A DNA stretch of 64,000 nucleotides, from the NCBI RefSeq assembly GCF_001625695.1, contig NZ_AUXY01000052.1, positions 25,100 to 89,099 on the forward strand. Reading direction: 5' to 3'. The DNA comes from Pseudoalteromonas luteoviolacea H33-S. GTDB taxonomy: Bacteria > Pseudomonadota > Gammaproteobacteria > Enterobacterales > Alteromonadaceae. Both the position numbers and the translations under genes were made by a program. Below are positions 35,954 through 46,673 of this stretch, one piece after another (the first letter of the stretch is position 1; each line of letters opens with the position of its first letter). The notes beneath the pieces were generated by a model. It was not told the origin of the DNA. It did no database searches and worked only from the letters and a program-made list of their open reading frames with translations.

Positions 35954-37210
35954 ATGACCATCATCGCACTTGGTATTAATCACAAAACCGCTTCCGTCGA
36001 ATTACGTGAAAAAGTCGCTTTTTCACCCGAGCAATTGTCTCGTGCTTTGGAGCAGCTCAATCAGTTAACAGAGTTTCATGAATCTGTGATTGTGTCTACC
36101 TGTAACCGTACCGAAATCTATTGTAGCCTCGACAATGCTAATTCCCAAGCGCTTCTCGGTTGGTTGGCAAATTTCCATGATATCTCCCAGCAAGAGCTAG
36201 CGGACAATGTGTATATTCATCAAAATCAAGACGCTGTAAATCACTTAATGCGAGTCGCATGCGGTTTGGATTCATTGGTGTTAGGTGAACCGCAAATTCT
36301 TGGCCAGATAAAGCAAGCTTATAATAGCTCTAAGCATCATCATGTGATCCAGCCCATGTTTGAGCGCTTATTTCAAAAAACCTTCTCGGTTGCAAAGCAA
36401 GTGCGAACGGAAACAGAGATTGGTGCCAGTGCGGTATCTGTTGCTTATGCTGCGGTGAATTTAGCTAAACATATCTATGGCAAGCTGGATAAAACAAAGG
36501 TGTTGTTGATCGGGGCAGGTGAAACCATCGAGTTAGTTGCTAAGCATTTGTCTCAACATCATCCACAGCACATTACCGTTGCAAACCGAACGATTGAACG
36601 TGCTAAAAATCTCGCCGAGGAAATTGGCGGGGATGTCATCTCTCTTGCTCAGCTACCAGATGAATTACAGCATGCTGATATCGTGATAAGCTCTACAGCA
36701 AGTACTTTACCGATAATTGGTAAAGGGGTGGTAGAACAAGCATTAAAGCAAAGAAAGTATCGTCCTATGTTGTTTGTTGATATTGCAGTGCCAAGGGACA
36801 TTGAAAGCCAAGTTAATGAACTGGATGCTGCCTATTTATATACGGTTGATGACTTACAAACCATCGTTAATGAAAACATCGCAAGTCGCGAGCAGGCGGC
36901 AACACAAGCACAGGCGATCATTGATGATAAAACCAGAGAGTTTGCAGATTGGCAGCGCTCTTTAAAATCAGTTGATGTTATTCGCCAGTACAGAACATCA
37001 GCACAAGAAATAAAATTAGAGCTCGTGGAAAAGGCTGTAAATCAGCTACAATCGGGTAAAGATTCAGAAAAAGTCTTGCTTGAATTAGCAAATAAGCTAA
37101 CCAACCGACTCACGCACGCCCCAACGCATGCCATTCAAAAAGCTGCAAAAGAAGGGGATACAGAGAGATTAATGGTGCTTAAGCAGGCATTAGGTATTGA
37201 ACAGGAATAA
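35954..37210 (+). CDS. hemA: Glutamyl-tRNA reductase
   Basis: Reduces Glu-tRNA(Glu) to glutamate-1-semialdehyde, the first step of tetrapyrrole synthesis. The 418-residue protein has GINHKTASVELREKVAF at the N-terminus, the catalytic Cys50 in VSTCNRTEIY, a conserved LVLGEPQILGQIK block and the NADPH-binding segment VLLIGAGETIEL. The C-terminal dimerisation domain follows. It heads the hemA-prfA-prmC operon, 7 bp before prfA. Confidence 0.97.
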   Translation: MTIIALGINHKTASVELREKVAFSPEQLSRALEQLNQLTEFHESVIVSTCNRTEIYCSLDNANSQALLGWLANFHDISQQELADNVYIHQNQDAVNHLMRVACGLDSLVLGEPQILGQIKQAYNSSKHHHVIQPMFERLFQKTFSVAKQVRTETEIGASAVSVAYAAVNLAKHIYGKLDKTKVLLIGAGETIELVAKHLSQHHPQHITVANRTIERAKNLAEEIGGDVISLAQLPDELQHADIVISSTASTLPIIGKGVVEQALKQRKYRPMLFVDIAVPRDIESQVNELDAAYLYTVDDLQTIVNENIASREQAATQAQAIIDDKTREFADWQRSLKSVDVIRQYRTSAQEIKLELVEKAVNQLQSGKDSEKVLLELANKLTNRLTHAPTHAIQKAAKEGDTERLMVLKQALGIEQE

Positions 37211-37217
37211 AATTTAG

Positions 37218-38303
37218 ATGAAAGAGTCTGTCTATCGTAAGTTAGAAACCCTTGTTGAGCGTCATGAAGAAGTAGAGGCGATGCTAGGCGATCCAGAAGT
37301 GATTGGCGATCAGAACCGCTTTCGCGCACTTTCTAAAGAGTACTCAGAGCTTGAAGATGTTGTAAAAACATTTACTGCTTATCAGCAAGCACAAGAAGAT
37401 GTTGCTACAGCAGAAGAGATGCTAAAGGATTCAGATCCTGATATGCGTGAAATGGCGCAAGAAGAATACAAAGAAGCCAAAGCGGCGATTGTTGAGTTAG
37501 AAGATCAGCTACAAGTATTGATGCTGCCAAAAGATCCAAAAGACGATAACAATGTCTACCTAGAAGTACGTGCGGGTACCGGTGGTGATGAGGCTGCTAT
37601 TTTTGCGGGTGACTTGTTCCGTATGTACAGCCGTTATGCTGAAACGCAAAAGTGGCAAGTAGAGGTCGTAAGCGCTAACGAGGGGGAACACGGCGGTTAT
37701 AAAGAAGTCATCGCCAATATTAAAGGTGATGGGGTGTACGGCAAGCTGAAGTTTGAGTCAGGCGCGCACCGTGTACAACGTGTTCCAGAGACGGAATCAC
37801 AAGGTCGTGTTCATACATCAGCGTGTACTGTTGCTGTGATGGCTGAAATCCCTGAGGCAGAAGCGATTGAGATTAACCCTTCAGATCTAAAGGTTGATAC
37901 TTTTAGAGCGTCAGGTGCCGGTGGTCAGCACGTTAACAAAACAGACTCGGCAATTCGTATAACCCACATTCCAACAGGTGTTGTTGTTGAATGTCAGGAC
38001 GAGCGTTCTCAGCATAAAAACCGTGCTAAAGCGCTATCTGTACTCGGTGCGCGACTACAGCAGGCTGAAGACGAAAAGCGTCAAGCGGCTGAGGCGAGCG
38101 AGCGTCGCAACTTAGTGGGTAGTGGAGACCGCTCTGAGCGCATTCGTACTTATAACTATCCTCAAGGTCGTATCACGGATCACCGTATCAATTTAACTTT
38201 ATACCGTTTAAATGAAGTAGTTGGTGGTGAGCTAGGCGCGATTATTGACCCGCTTCTTCTTGAGCACCAAGCAGACCTATTGGCTGCGATGGGTGATGAC
38301 TAA
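37218..38303 (+). CDS. prfA: Peptide chain release factor 1
   Basis: Recognises UAA and UAG stop codons and releases the finished protein. The 361-residue protein has the anticodon-like PxT tripeptide (PET, about residues 189-191, in [13 protein letters not shown]) and the GGQ motif in [18 protein letters not shown], whose Gln is methylated by PrmC. The prmC gene overlaps its end by 8 bp, so substrate and modifying enzyme are coupled. Confidence 0.97.
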   Translation: MKESVYRKLETLVERHEEVEAMLGDPEVIGDQNRFRALSKEYSELEDVVKTFTAYQQAQEDVATAEEMLKDSDPDMREMAQEEYKEAKAAIVELEDQLQVLMLPKDPKDDNNVYLEVRAGTGGDEAAIFAGDLFRMYSRYAETQKWQVEVVSANEGEHGGYKEVIANIKGDGVYGKLKFESGAHRVQRVPETESQGRVHTSACTVAVMAEIPEAEAIEINPSDLKVDTFRASGAGGQHVNKTDSAIRITHIPTGVVVECQDERSQHKNRAKALSVLGARLQQAEDEKRQAAEASERRNLVGSGDRSERIRTYNYPQGRITDHRINLTLYRLNEVVGGELGAIIDPLLLEHQADLLAAMGDD

Positions 38304-39150
38304 GGTGAGCCCTATCTCCAATGCCCAAGCAATCGCTTGGGCAACTCAGCAACTAATTGAACACTCTGATTCCCCAAAACTCGACGCCGAAGTCCTTTTA
38401 CTACACATTCTAGATAAGCCCCGTAGTTACTTATTTACTTGGCCTGAAGCCGAGTTATCTGACGAACATCATCAAGCTTTTATAGCGCACATCGCAAGGC
38501 GATTAGAAGGAGAACCTGTTGCGCATATTACCGGTGAGCGTGAGTTTTGGAGTCTACCCTTTTATGTCAACAACAGCACCTTAATCCCAAGACCTGATAC
38601 GGAAACCTTGGTGGAGTATGCCCTCGGCTTGGCATTGCCTCATACCGCAAAGGTGTTAGATCTAGGCACTGGTACTGGCGCCATTGCGCTGTCATTGGCC
38701 AGTGAAATGCCGTCTTGGCAAGTTTGGGCGGTGGACTATTCACCAGATGCTGTGACGTTGGCAACGCGTAATCAACAAAGACATGCATTGAATAATGTCA
38801 CTATTGCGCAAAGCGATTGGTTTTCAAATGTGCCTGAACAGCAATTTGATTTGATTGTCAGTAATCCGCCTTATATCGAAAACAACGATGTACATTTAAC
38901 CCAAGGGGATGTGCGTTTTGAACCTTTGTCTGCTTTAGTCGCTGAGGAAAATGGCTATGCAGATATACGTCATATTGCATCACAAGCGAGAGAATACCTG
39001 AGCTCAGGCGGCTTTATTTTGGTAGAACATGGCTTTGAGCAGGGTCAGGGCGTAAGAGAGATTTTTGCACAAATGAACTATCGCAATATACTTACAATAA
39101 AAGATATGGCAGGCTGTGATAGAGTAACTTTGGCACAGATGCCTGAGTGA
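38296..39150 (+). CDS. prmC: Release factor glutamine methyltransferase PrmC (HemK)
   Basis: Methylates the Gln of the GGQ motif in release factors RF1 and RF2 with SAM. The 284-residue protein has the SAM-binding motif [16 protein letters not shown] and the catalytic motif VSNPPYIE. The start ATG at 38296 overlaps the end of prfA; a GTG at 38305 is an alternative. The open frame reaches further upstream, but only through prfA. Confidence 0.96.
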   Translation: MTKVSPISNAQAIAWATQQLIEHSDSPKLDAEVLLLHILDKPRSYLFTWPEAELSDEHHQAFIAHIARRLEGEPVAHITGEREFWSLPFYVNNSTLIPRPDTETLVEYALGLALPHTAKVLDLGTGTGAIALSLASEMPSWQVWAVDYSPDAVTLATRNQQRHALNNVTIAQSDWFSNVPEQQFDLIVSNPPYIENNDVHLTQGDVRFEPLSALVAEENGYADIRHIASQAREYLSSGGFILVEHGFEQGQGVREIFAQMNYRNILTIKDMAGCDRVTLAQMPE

Positions 39151-39213
39151 TGCGTTGAATGCATTAATATTTTTAATTTACAGCCCGCGTCAAATAAGCG
39201 TTAAGGACTCTCT

Positions 39214-40761
39214 ATGGATGATTTTTTGTTTTCAGATGAGCCAACGGATGTCATAGAAACGGAACAAAGTGGCACTTGGAAAGTCATCATTGTGGATGAT
39301 GAACCTGAAGTACATGCTGTCACTAAACTTGCGTTAAGTGACTTCGAGTTTCAAAAGAAGAAACTTGAATTTCTCAGTGCATATTCGGGAGAGGAAGCAA
39401 AGCAGGTGGTGACTGACCACCCTGATGCAGCGATTGTATTGCTCGATGTGGTGATGGAAACCGATGATGCTGGTTTAAAGGTTGCTCAGTTTATTCGCGA
39501 AACGGCCAAGAATAACAACATTCGCATCATTCTTAGAACCGGACAACCAGGTCAAGCACCAGAGAGACAGGTCATTGTGAATTATGATATCAATGACTAT
39601 AAATCGAAAACAGAACTGACAGCACAGAAACTCTTTACTGTGGTGATGTCTAGCTTACGTTCTTATCGCGATATCTTATCAATTGATCAATCTCGTCAAG
39701 GCTTAGAAAAAATTATCACAGCGTCTCGCGATATTTTTGCAACGCACTCGATTGAGCAGTTTATCGAAGGGGTAATGCAACAGCTTACCTCATTACTGGG
39801 GACTGTTGATGAAGCCATGTATGCAACGTCTTTGGTGGCCAGCAATGAACCAGACACCTGCAGCGAAGACTTAGTGGTGTTTACAGGACGAGGTGAGTTT
39901 GCAAAGAGTGAAGGCAAACCCATTCAAGATGTTTTAAATGAGGAGCAAATTCAAGCGTGTAAAAAGGCGCTGAATGAAAAAAGTATTGTTTACAAAGACA
40001 ATTACTTATTCTCGTATTGCTCAAGTGAGTATAACCATGCATCTATGCTGTTCGTCTCTGGGATCCCTGAGTTTTTAACTGATACGCAAAAGCATTTAAT
40101 CGAAATATTCTCGCAAAACGTACAACTGGCTTACGAAAACGTGCAGTTACAAGCGGAAATAGAAGATACACAACAAGAGCTGGTATACCGTCTAAGTGAA
40201 GCTTTAGAGATGCGCTCAACGGAGTCTGGCAATCACGTCAAGCGCGTAGCACATGTATGTCATGCACTTGCTGTGGGCTATGGGCTGGGTAATAGAGAAG
40301 CGGATTTAGTACGTATTGCCTCGCCACTTCATGATGTCGGCAAAGTGGGCATTCCAGATGCGATTTTAAATAAGCCTGCCAAACTGGATGAGCAAGAATG
40401 GACGGTAATGCAAAGTCACGCTAAAAAGGGCTATCAGTTGTTGCGAGATTCCAAACGTGAAATTGTTAATGCAGGTGCACTTATTGCAAGAGACCATCAT
40501 GAAAAGTGGGATGGCACAGGCTACCCCAAAGGCACTAAAGGGGAAGATATACACGTGTTCGGACGTATTGTAGCGATGGCCGATGTGTATGATGCGCTGC
40601 GTCATCGCCGTTGTTACAAAGAGGCATGGGACTTACCAGAAGTGGTCAAAGAGATTAATAATCAGAGTGGTAAACATTTTGACCCTAAATTAGTCACAGT
40701 GTTTAACGAAATTATTGACGATCTGGAAGCCATTTTAGCGCGCTACCCAGATAAACAGTGA
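39214..40761 (+). CDS. Response regulator with HD-GYP phosphodiesterase domain
   Basis: A 515-residue signalling protein likely to degrade cyclic di-GMP. It starts with a receiver domain (acidic D28 and D29 in KVIIVDDEPEVH, phospho-acceptor D78 in VLLDVVMETDD, RTGQPGQAP), continues with a DUF3369-type sensor region (about residues 175-310) and ends with an HD-GYP domain (SPLHDVGKVGIPD near 373, then HHEKWDGTGYPKG). All metal-binding HD and GYP residues look intact. It sits between prmC and sirB2, where E. coli has nothing. No sensor kinase is nearby, so it probably serves a distant partner. Confidence 0.93.
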   Translation: MDDFLFSDEPTDVIETEQSGTWKVIIVDDEPEVHAVTKLALSDFEFQKKKLEFLSAYSGEEAKQVVTDHPDAAIVLLDVVMETDDAGLKVAQFIRETAKNNNIRIILRTGQPGQAPERQVIVNYDINDYKSKTELTAQKLFTVVMSSLRSYRDILSIDQSRQGLEKIITASRDIFATHSIEQFIEGVMQQLTSLLGTVDEAMYATSLVASNEPDTCSEDLVVFTGRGEFAKSEGKPIQDVLNEEQIQACKKALNEKSIVYKDNYLFSYCSSEYNHASMLFVSGIPEFLTDTQKHLIEIFSQNVQLAYENVQLQAEIEDTQQELVYRLSEALEMRSTESGNHVKRVAHVCHALAVGYGLGNREADLVRIASPLHDVGKVGIPDAILNKPAKLDEQEWTVMQSHAKKGYQLLRDSKREIVNAGALIARDHHEKWDGTGYPKGTKGEDIHVFGRIVAMADVYDALRHRRCYKEAWDLPEVVKEINNQSGKHFDPKLVTVFNEIIDDLEAILARYPDKQ

Positions 40762-40762
40762 G

Positions 40763-41143
40763 GTGGATGTGGATTACCTGTTTTTAAAGCATACTCATAT
40801 GATGTTTGCAGTCCTAAGCATTGTACTTTTTTATACACGCTCAGTGTCGCGTTTAACCACGGGCAAACTAGCCAATAATAAAGTCTTGTTTATTACCAGC
40901 CATGGCGTAGACACACTATTACTTGTTTCTGCTGTTTATCTGGCGGTGACCTTGGGCATGAAACCATCATCTCAACCTTGGCTGATGGAAAAAATAATAC
41001 TGGTCGTTGGGTATATTGGCTTAGGTTTTGTAGTAGCTAAATCAAAACACAAGTCAAAACAAATTCCTGCGCTGATCGGTGCCACTGCTGCACTACTCGC
41101 CATCGGCTACCTCGCGAGCACCAAAAGCGCCTTCATTCTTTAA
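40763..41143 (+). CDS. sirB2: SirB2 family inner-membrane protein
   Basis: A 126-residue membrane protein with four hydrophobic segments (MMFAVLSIVLFYTRSV, SHGVDTLLLVSAVYLAVTLG, EKIILVVGYIGLGFVVA, IGATAALLAIGYLAS). It matches E. coli YchQ/SirB2 in size and position. The gene starts at GTG 40763, one base after the HD-GYP stop, so the two are probably co-translated. The role is not established; older work linked sirB to Salmonella invasion gene regulation. It belongs to the prfA-prmC-sirB2-sirB1-kdsA block. Confidence 0.88.
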   Translation: MDVDYLFLKHTHMMFAVLSIVLFYTRSVSRLTTGKLANNKVLFITSHGVDTLLLVSAVYLAVTLGMKPSSQPWLMEKIILVVGYIGLGFVVAKSKHKSKQIPALIGATAALLAIGYLASTKSAFIL

Positions 41144-41282
41144 TCTAGGTTAATAAAGCCTAAATCATGTGGCTAGCTAACCAGCTAGTTACATGGCTGT
41201 GAGTAAAATTTCCCCTTGGGTATGGACTAAAAAGTGTTACACTAGCGGCTTATTATTTTCACATGGGTTTGCAGTACAGTCT

Positions 41283-42086
41283 ATGACGGATACTTGGTTT
41301 GATGAACAACAAGAATTAGGTATGGATTATACCGTGCCACCATTGCTTCGTAGTATTTATGCAGAGCAGCGATGGGATGCGCAAGCCGACACCGAGCAAA
41401 CGCTATGTCTCTTGGCTGAGTTAGAACTGGCGGTTGATGAGATGCGTGTGAAGGAAAAAGATGCGCATAAGCGTATTGATTTAATACTTGATACTTTTTA
41501 TACCAAATGGCTATTTAGTGGCACAGGCCAAAAGGTCCCTGAGTATTTACTAAATAACGTGGGTTATGTGCTTAAAATGCGCAGCGGTACAAGCACTGCA
41601 TTGGCGATTTTACTTGCACATCTACTTGAGCGCGCTGACTTTAATGCCACGGTTGCTCTCATGCAAAATGAAGTGGTGGTGCATGTCGCGTTAAGTAGTG
41701 AAGAAGGCTACATCATAGATCCAAGTTCTGGCCAGCAATCTTGGTATATCACCCCTGAAAATGACGGCGAAAAAGAGCAAGAACCATTAGAGTTAGTGAT
41801 AGGGGATGAAGCGTTTAAGCTTTATCTAGCCCAGCAAAAGTGGTCATTTATTGCTGCTGAGAAATTCAGCCATGCATTGAGTTGTGTAGAGCTGCTGATG
41901 GAACTATTGGGTGATGACCCTTACGAAAGGCGAGATAGAGGGTATTTATTGAATCAACTTAATTGCCCTAAAATGGCCAAAGATGATCTACAGTATTTTG
42001 TAGATGAATGCCCTGATGACCCCACCATTGAGATCATACAGAATCAAATAGAAGAGCTTGCTGATCACAACAACATATTGCATTAA
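41283..42086 (+). CDS. sirB1: SirB1 family protein (transglutaminase-like with TPR)
   Basis: A 267-residue cytoplasmic protein of the YchA/SirB1 family. It has a transglutaminase-like core (YVLKMRSGTSTALAILLAHL) and TPR-like C-terminal helices (ERRDRGYLLNQLNCPKMAKD). The ATG at 41283 gives the family length; the open frame extends to 41193. No biochemical function is established. It follows sirB2 and precedes kdsA, as in E. coli. Confidence 0.88.
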   Translation: MTDTWFDEQQELGMDYTVPPLLRSIYAEQRWDAQADTEQTLCLLAELELAVDEMRVKEKDAHKRIDLILDTFYTKWLFSGTGQKVPEYLLNNVGYVLKMRSGTSTALAILLAHLLERADFNATVALMQNEVVVHVALSSEEGYIIDPSSGQQSWYITPENDGEKEQEPLELVIGDEAFKLYLAQQKWSFIAAEKFSHALSCVELLMELLGDDPYERRDRGYLLNQLNCPKMAKDDLQYFVDECPDDPTIEIIQNQIEELADHNNILH

Positions 42087-43268
<1,182 letters not shown>

Positions 43269-43364
43269 TTTGCCTATTTAGTTAGGCCGGGCAGTGACCA
43301 TAGGATGGTGGTTGCCCAACGATACAACAACATACAATATAACAACATGTAAAGGCGTCCTGCT

Positions 43365-44258
43365 ATGGCAAGAAGGTTACCACCACTCAATGCTTTAAAA
43401 GCGTTTGAAGCAGCAGCCAGGCACTTGAGTTTTACCAAAGCCGCTGAAGAACTATTCGTGACACAAGCGGCTATTAGCCACCAAATAAAAACGCTTGAAG
43501 AACACTTGGGGTTAAAGCTGTTCCTCAGAAAAAATCGTTCCTTGCTTCTGACAGAAGAAGGGCAAGGGTATTTTTTAGATATAAAAGATATCTTTTCACA
43601 ACTTATTGATGCAACTGAAAAGTTACTAGCACGTGGCGCGAAAGGATCACTCACTGTGAGCTTAACACCGAGCTTTGCGATACAATGGCTGGTGCCAAGG
43701 TTAAGTAAATTTAATGAGTTATTCCCAGATATCGATGTGCGGATCAAAGCCCAAGATCAGGATGAAAACTCGCTGACGGATGATGTTGATGTGGCAATTT
43801 ATTATGGTCGTGGCAACTGGAGCGGCGTGCAAACACACAAATTACACACAGAGTACTTAGTGCCTCTGTGCAGCCCTTTGTTACTTAACGGGCCAAAGCC
43901 GCTTGATCAGCCCAGCGATTTGGCAAACCATAACCTGTTGCATGATACCTCTCGTCGCTCTTGGAAGTCTTGGCTCAAAACTGCTGGTGTGCGAAATGTA
44001 CCTGCTAATACGGGGCCTATTTTTAGCCACTCATCGATGGTGCTACAAGCGGCTGTGCACGGCCAAGGCATTGCATTGGGTAATAGTGTGCTGGCAAAAC
44101 CAGATCTGGATGCCGGGCGCTTGGTTATTCCGTTCAGCCACAGCTTAGAGAGTAAAAATGCATATTATCTTGTTTGCCGAGAATCTCAGGCAGAACTGGG
44201 TAAAATCGTGTCGTTTAAAGATTGGATGCTCAGTATGGTTGAGCAAGAACAAATATAA
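43365..44258 (+). CDS. gcvA: LysR-type regulator GcvA
   Basis: Regulator of the glycine cleavage system gcvTHP in E. coli. The 297-residue protein has an N-terminal winged helix (LPPLNALKAFEAAARHLSFT, VTQAAISHQIKTLEEHLG) and a LysR substrate-binding domain with the blocks VSLTPSFAIQWLVPRLSKF and IFSHSSMVLQAAVHGQGIAL, matching E. coli GcvA closely. The context gcvA-ygdD-rlmM is also conserved. Because it handles glycine metabolism, it shares a substrate with the hcnABC enzyme elsewhere in the window. Confidence 0.93.
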   Translation: MARRLPPLNALKAFEAAARHLSFTKAAEELFVTQAAISHQIKTLEEHLGLKLFLRKNRSLLLTEEGQGYFLDIKDIFSQLIDATEKLLARGAKGSLTVSLTPSFAIQWLVPRLSKFNELFPDIDVRIKAQDQDENSLTDDVDVAIYYGRGNWSGVQTHKLHTEYLVPLCSPLLLNGPKPLDQPSDLANHNLLHDTSRRSWKSWLKTAGVRNVPANTGPIFSHSSMVLQAAVHGQGIALGNSVLAKPDLDAGRLVIPFSHSLESKNAYYLVCRESQAELGKIVSFKDWMLSMVEQEQI

Positions 44259-44273
44259 CAAGGTACTTTAACT

Positions 44274-44915
44274 ATGAGTGATAAGGTCGTCATTGAATGG
44301 CACAAAGCCCAGAGTCCTGTGGCACAGTTTGTATTTGCCCATGGCGCAGGCGCTGGGTGTGATTCAGACTTTATGCAAGATATGGCGGCTAAGCTCGCTG
44401 AGCAAAGCATTGATGTTGCGCTATTTGACTTTGAATACATGGCTACGGCTAAAGCACAAAACAAAAAGCGTCCGCCGGATAGAGCGCCTAAATTATTAGC
44501 GTGTTACGAACAGGTCTTATCACAACTTGATGATGCGTTACCGATATTTATTGGCGGTAAATCAATGGGCGGACGTATGGCGTCTATGTTGGCATGTGAA
44601 ACAACCGCCAAGGTCAAAGGTGTGATTGCTTTTGGCTATCCATTTCACCCTCCTGGCAAACCTGAAAAGTTAAGAGTGGATCACTTTGGTGATATTCCAT
44701 GCCCGTTTTTAGTGCTGCAGGGCGAGCGAGACACATTTGGGAATAAAACCGAAGTGAGCGCACTGCAACTAGAAGCAACACCGGAGTATTTTTGGCTGCC
44801 TGATGGCGATCATTCATTGAAGCCACGTAAAGCGAGTGGCTTAACTGAGGCGCAAAACCGCGACGCCGCGGCACAAAAAACCGTGCAATTTATTCGAGAC
44901 ATTTGCCATGGCTAA
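44274..44915 (+). CDS. Alpha/beta hydrolase of the KANL3/Tex30 type
   Basis: A 213-residue putative hydrolase. The oxyanion-region motif FAHGAGAGCDSDFM, the nucleophile elbow GGKSMGGRMAS (Ser in GKSMG), an Asp in LQGERDTFG and a His in LPDGDHSLKP form a complete catalytic set. It resembles dienelactone-hydrolase-like KANL3/Tex30 proteins; the substrate is unknown. It stands between gcvA and ygdD, a place empty in E. coli, and overlaps ygdD by 8 bp. Confidence 0.85.
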   Translation: MSDKVVIEWHKAQSPVAQFVFAHGAGAGCDSDFMQDMAAKLAEQSIDVALFDFEYMATAKAQNKKRPPDRAPKLLACYEQVLSQLDDALPIFIGGKSMGGRMASMLACETTAKVKGVIAFGYPFHPPGKPEKLRVDHFGDIPCPFLVLQGERDTFGNKTEVSALQLEATPEYFWLPDGDHSLKPRKASGLTEAQNRDAAAQKTVQFIRDICHG

Positions 44916-45276
44916 ACTATTTTTATTAGCAGGCAGTGTCTTTTGCATGTTGTCAGTGGCATTAGGGGCGTTTGCTGCCCATGGTCTGAAGCACCATGTG
45001 AGTGACTATGCTGTGGGGATCTTTAAGACGGCGGCACAATATCAAATGACACATGGTTTAGCCCTTATCGCTGTGGCGCTGTTGATAAAATGGGGCATGC
45101 AGCTTAAATGGGCAGGCTTTGCTTTTATAGTGGGTATTTTGCTATTTAGTGGCAGTTTATATCTATTGGCCCTGACTGGTGCAAAGTGGCTAGGTCCTAT
45201 CACTCCTATCGGTGGAGTGTGTTTTATTATTGGTTGGCTCATACTGATTGTTAAAGCCGCTAAGCAACCTCTTTAA
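44908..45276 (+). CDS. ygdD: DUF423 family inner-membrane protein YgdD
   Basis: A 122-residue membrane protein with four hydrophobic segments and the family signature GAFAAHGLKHHVSDYAVGIF, KTAAQYQMTHGLALI. It matches E. coli YgdD in size and in position before rlmM. Function is not known. Confidence 0.9.
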   Translation: MAKLFLLAGSVFCMLSVALGAFAAHGLKHHVSDYAVGIFKTAAQYQMTHGLALIAVALLIKWGMQLKWAGFAFIVGILLFSGSLYLLALTGAKWLGPITPIGGVCFIIGWLILIVKAAKQPL

Positions 45277-45294
45277 TTTGGAAATATTGAAACA

Positions 45295-46380
45295 ATGTCG
45301 AGTGTAGTTATTTACTGTCGTAGCGGTTTTGAAAGTGATGCGGCTGCTGAAATTAATCACCATGCAATGCAACAAGGCGTTGCTGGGTATGTCAAAGCCA
45401 AGCCAAATACTGGGTTTGTGACTTTTGAATGTTATGCCAAAGAAGAGGCAGAGCGGCTGGTTAAGCAAATCGATTTTAAAAGCTTGGTATTTGCAAGACA
45501 GTGGTTTGCCGGCACTTTGCTGACAAACATGCCACTTGAAGATCGTGTCGGTGAGATAAAGCAATGTGTCGCGGATTTCCCGTTGTGTGGGGATTTACGT
45601 GTAGAAACACCTGATACAAACGAAGGCAAAGAGCTGTCGAAGTTTTGTAAAAAGATCTCGACGCCATTGGCTAAATCCCTTGAGAAGCAAAATAAGCTAA
45701 CGCGCAACGTAAAGCCGCAAAAGCCTGTGCTGCATATTTTGTTTTTAGCAAATGATACGGCTTATGTGGGCTACTCTTTTAGCGACAATAACTCGCCATT
45801 TTTTATGGGGATCCCTAGACTTAAAATGCCGGCAGATGGTCCAAGCCGCTCAACGTTAAAATTAGATGAAGCGTTCAATGTCTTTTTAACCAAAGAGCAG
45901 GCTGAAGATCGTGTCCGCCCAGGCATGCGTGGTGTTGATTTAGGCGCTTGTCCAGGAGGGTGGACCTATCAACTAGTGAGACGCGGTATGTTTGTCGCGG
46001 CTATCGATAACGGCCCAATGAATGACAAGTTAATGGAAAGTGGTCAAGTGAAGCATTTTCGAGAAGATGGCTTTAAATACCGCCCAGAAAAGCGCAACAT
46101 CGATTGGTTAGTGTGTGACATGGTTGAAAAGCCAAGCAAAGTAACGCAATTGATGATCGATTGGATAGTGAATGGCTTTGTTAAAGAGCTAATATTTAAC
46201 CTTAAACTACCAATGAAAAAGCGCTTTGATAGTGTCTATGAATGTTTGCAATTGATTGATGATGAGCTGGCTCATTACAATGTCGGTTATAAGCTCCAAG
46301 CCAAACACTTATATCATGACCGCGAAGAAGTCACCGTACATATTCAGGTTTTAAAAGTCCCGCAAAATTTATATAGCTAA
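45295..46380 (+). CDS. rlmM: 23S rRNA 2'-O-ribose C2498 methyltransferase
   Basis: SAM-dependent enzyme that methylates C2498 of 23S rRNA. The 361-residue protein has an N-terminal THUMP-like region and a C-terminal Rossmann domain with GVDLGACPGGWTYQLVRRGM (SAM site), VCDMVEKP and the catalytic Lys region (FNLKLPMKKRFD). It ends the gcvA-ygdD-rlmM group. A 7-bp hairpin without a U-tract (46393-46410) follows. Confidence 0.95.
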   Translation: MSSVVIYCRSGFESDAAAEINHHAMQQGVAGYVKAKPNTGFVTFECYAKEEAERLVKQIDFKSLVFARQWFAGTLLTNMPLEDRVGEIKQCVADFPLCGDLRVETPDTNEGKELSKFCKKISTPLAKSLEKQNKLTRNVKPQKPVLHILFLANDTAYVGYSFSDNNSPFFMGIPRLKMPADGPSRSTLKLDEAFNVFLTKEQAEDRVRPGMRGVDLGACPGGWTYQLVRRGMFVAAIDNGPMNDKLMESGQVKHFREDGFKYRPEKRNIDWLVCDMVEKPSKVTQLMIDWIVNGFVKELIFNLKLPMKKRFDSVYECLQLIDDELAHYNVGYKLQAKHLYHDREEVTVHIQVLKVPQNLYS

Positions 46381-46673
46381 TCGTTATTTTCTAGCCACAA
46401 GGATGTGGCTTAAACCACCTCCCAAACGCCACATACGCAGAAGAAATATTTTGATACATTGTGGATGTGACTACTTACTATCGATATATTGTCTTTTTTT
46501 ACTGTTTTTCTCTTTCCCTTAGTGTCTTTTCATTCTACGCCTTTAGTCTAATTTATATACAGTTCTAGTTTTGTTTATTGCTACATTGGAAACGTCGCAT
46601 GCTGGAGCGTGTCGGGTTTGGATAGTGGCAGGACGCTGTGTGACCAATAACAATAACATGTAAGGACAGTACG

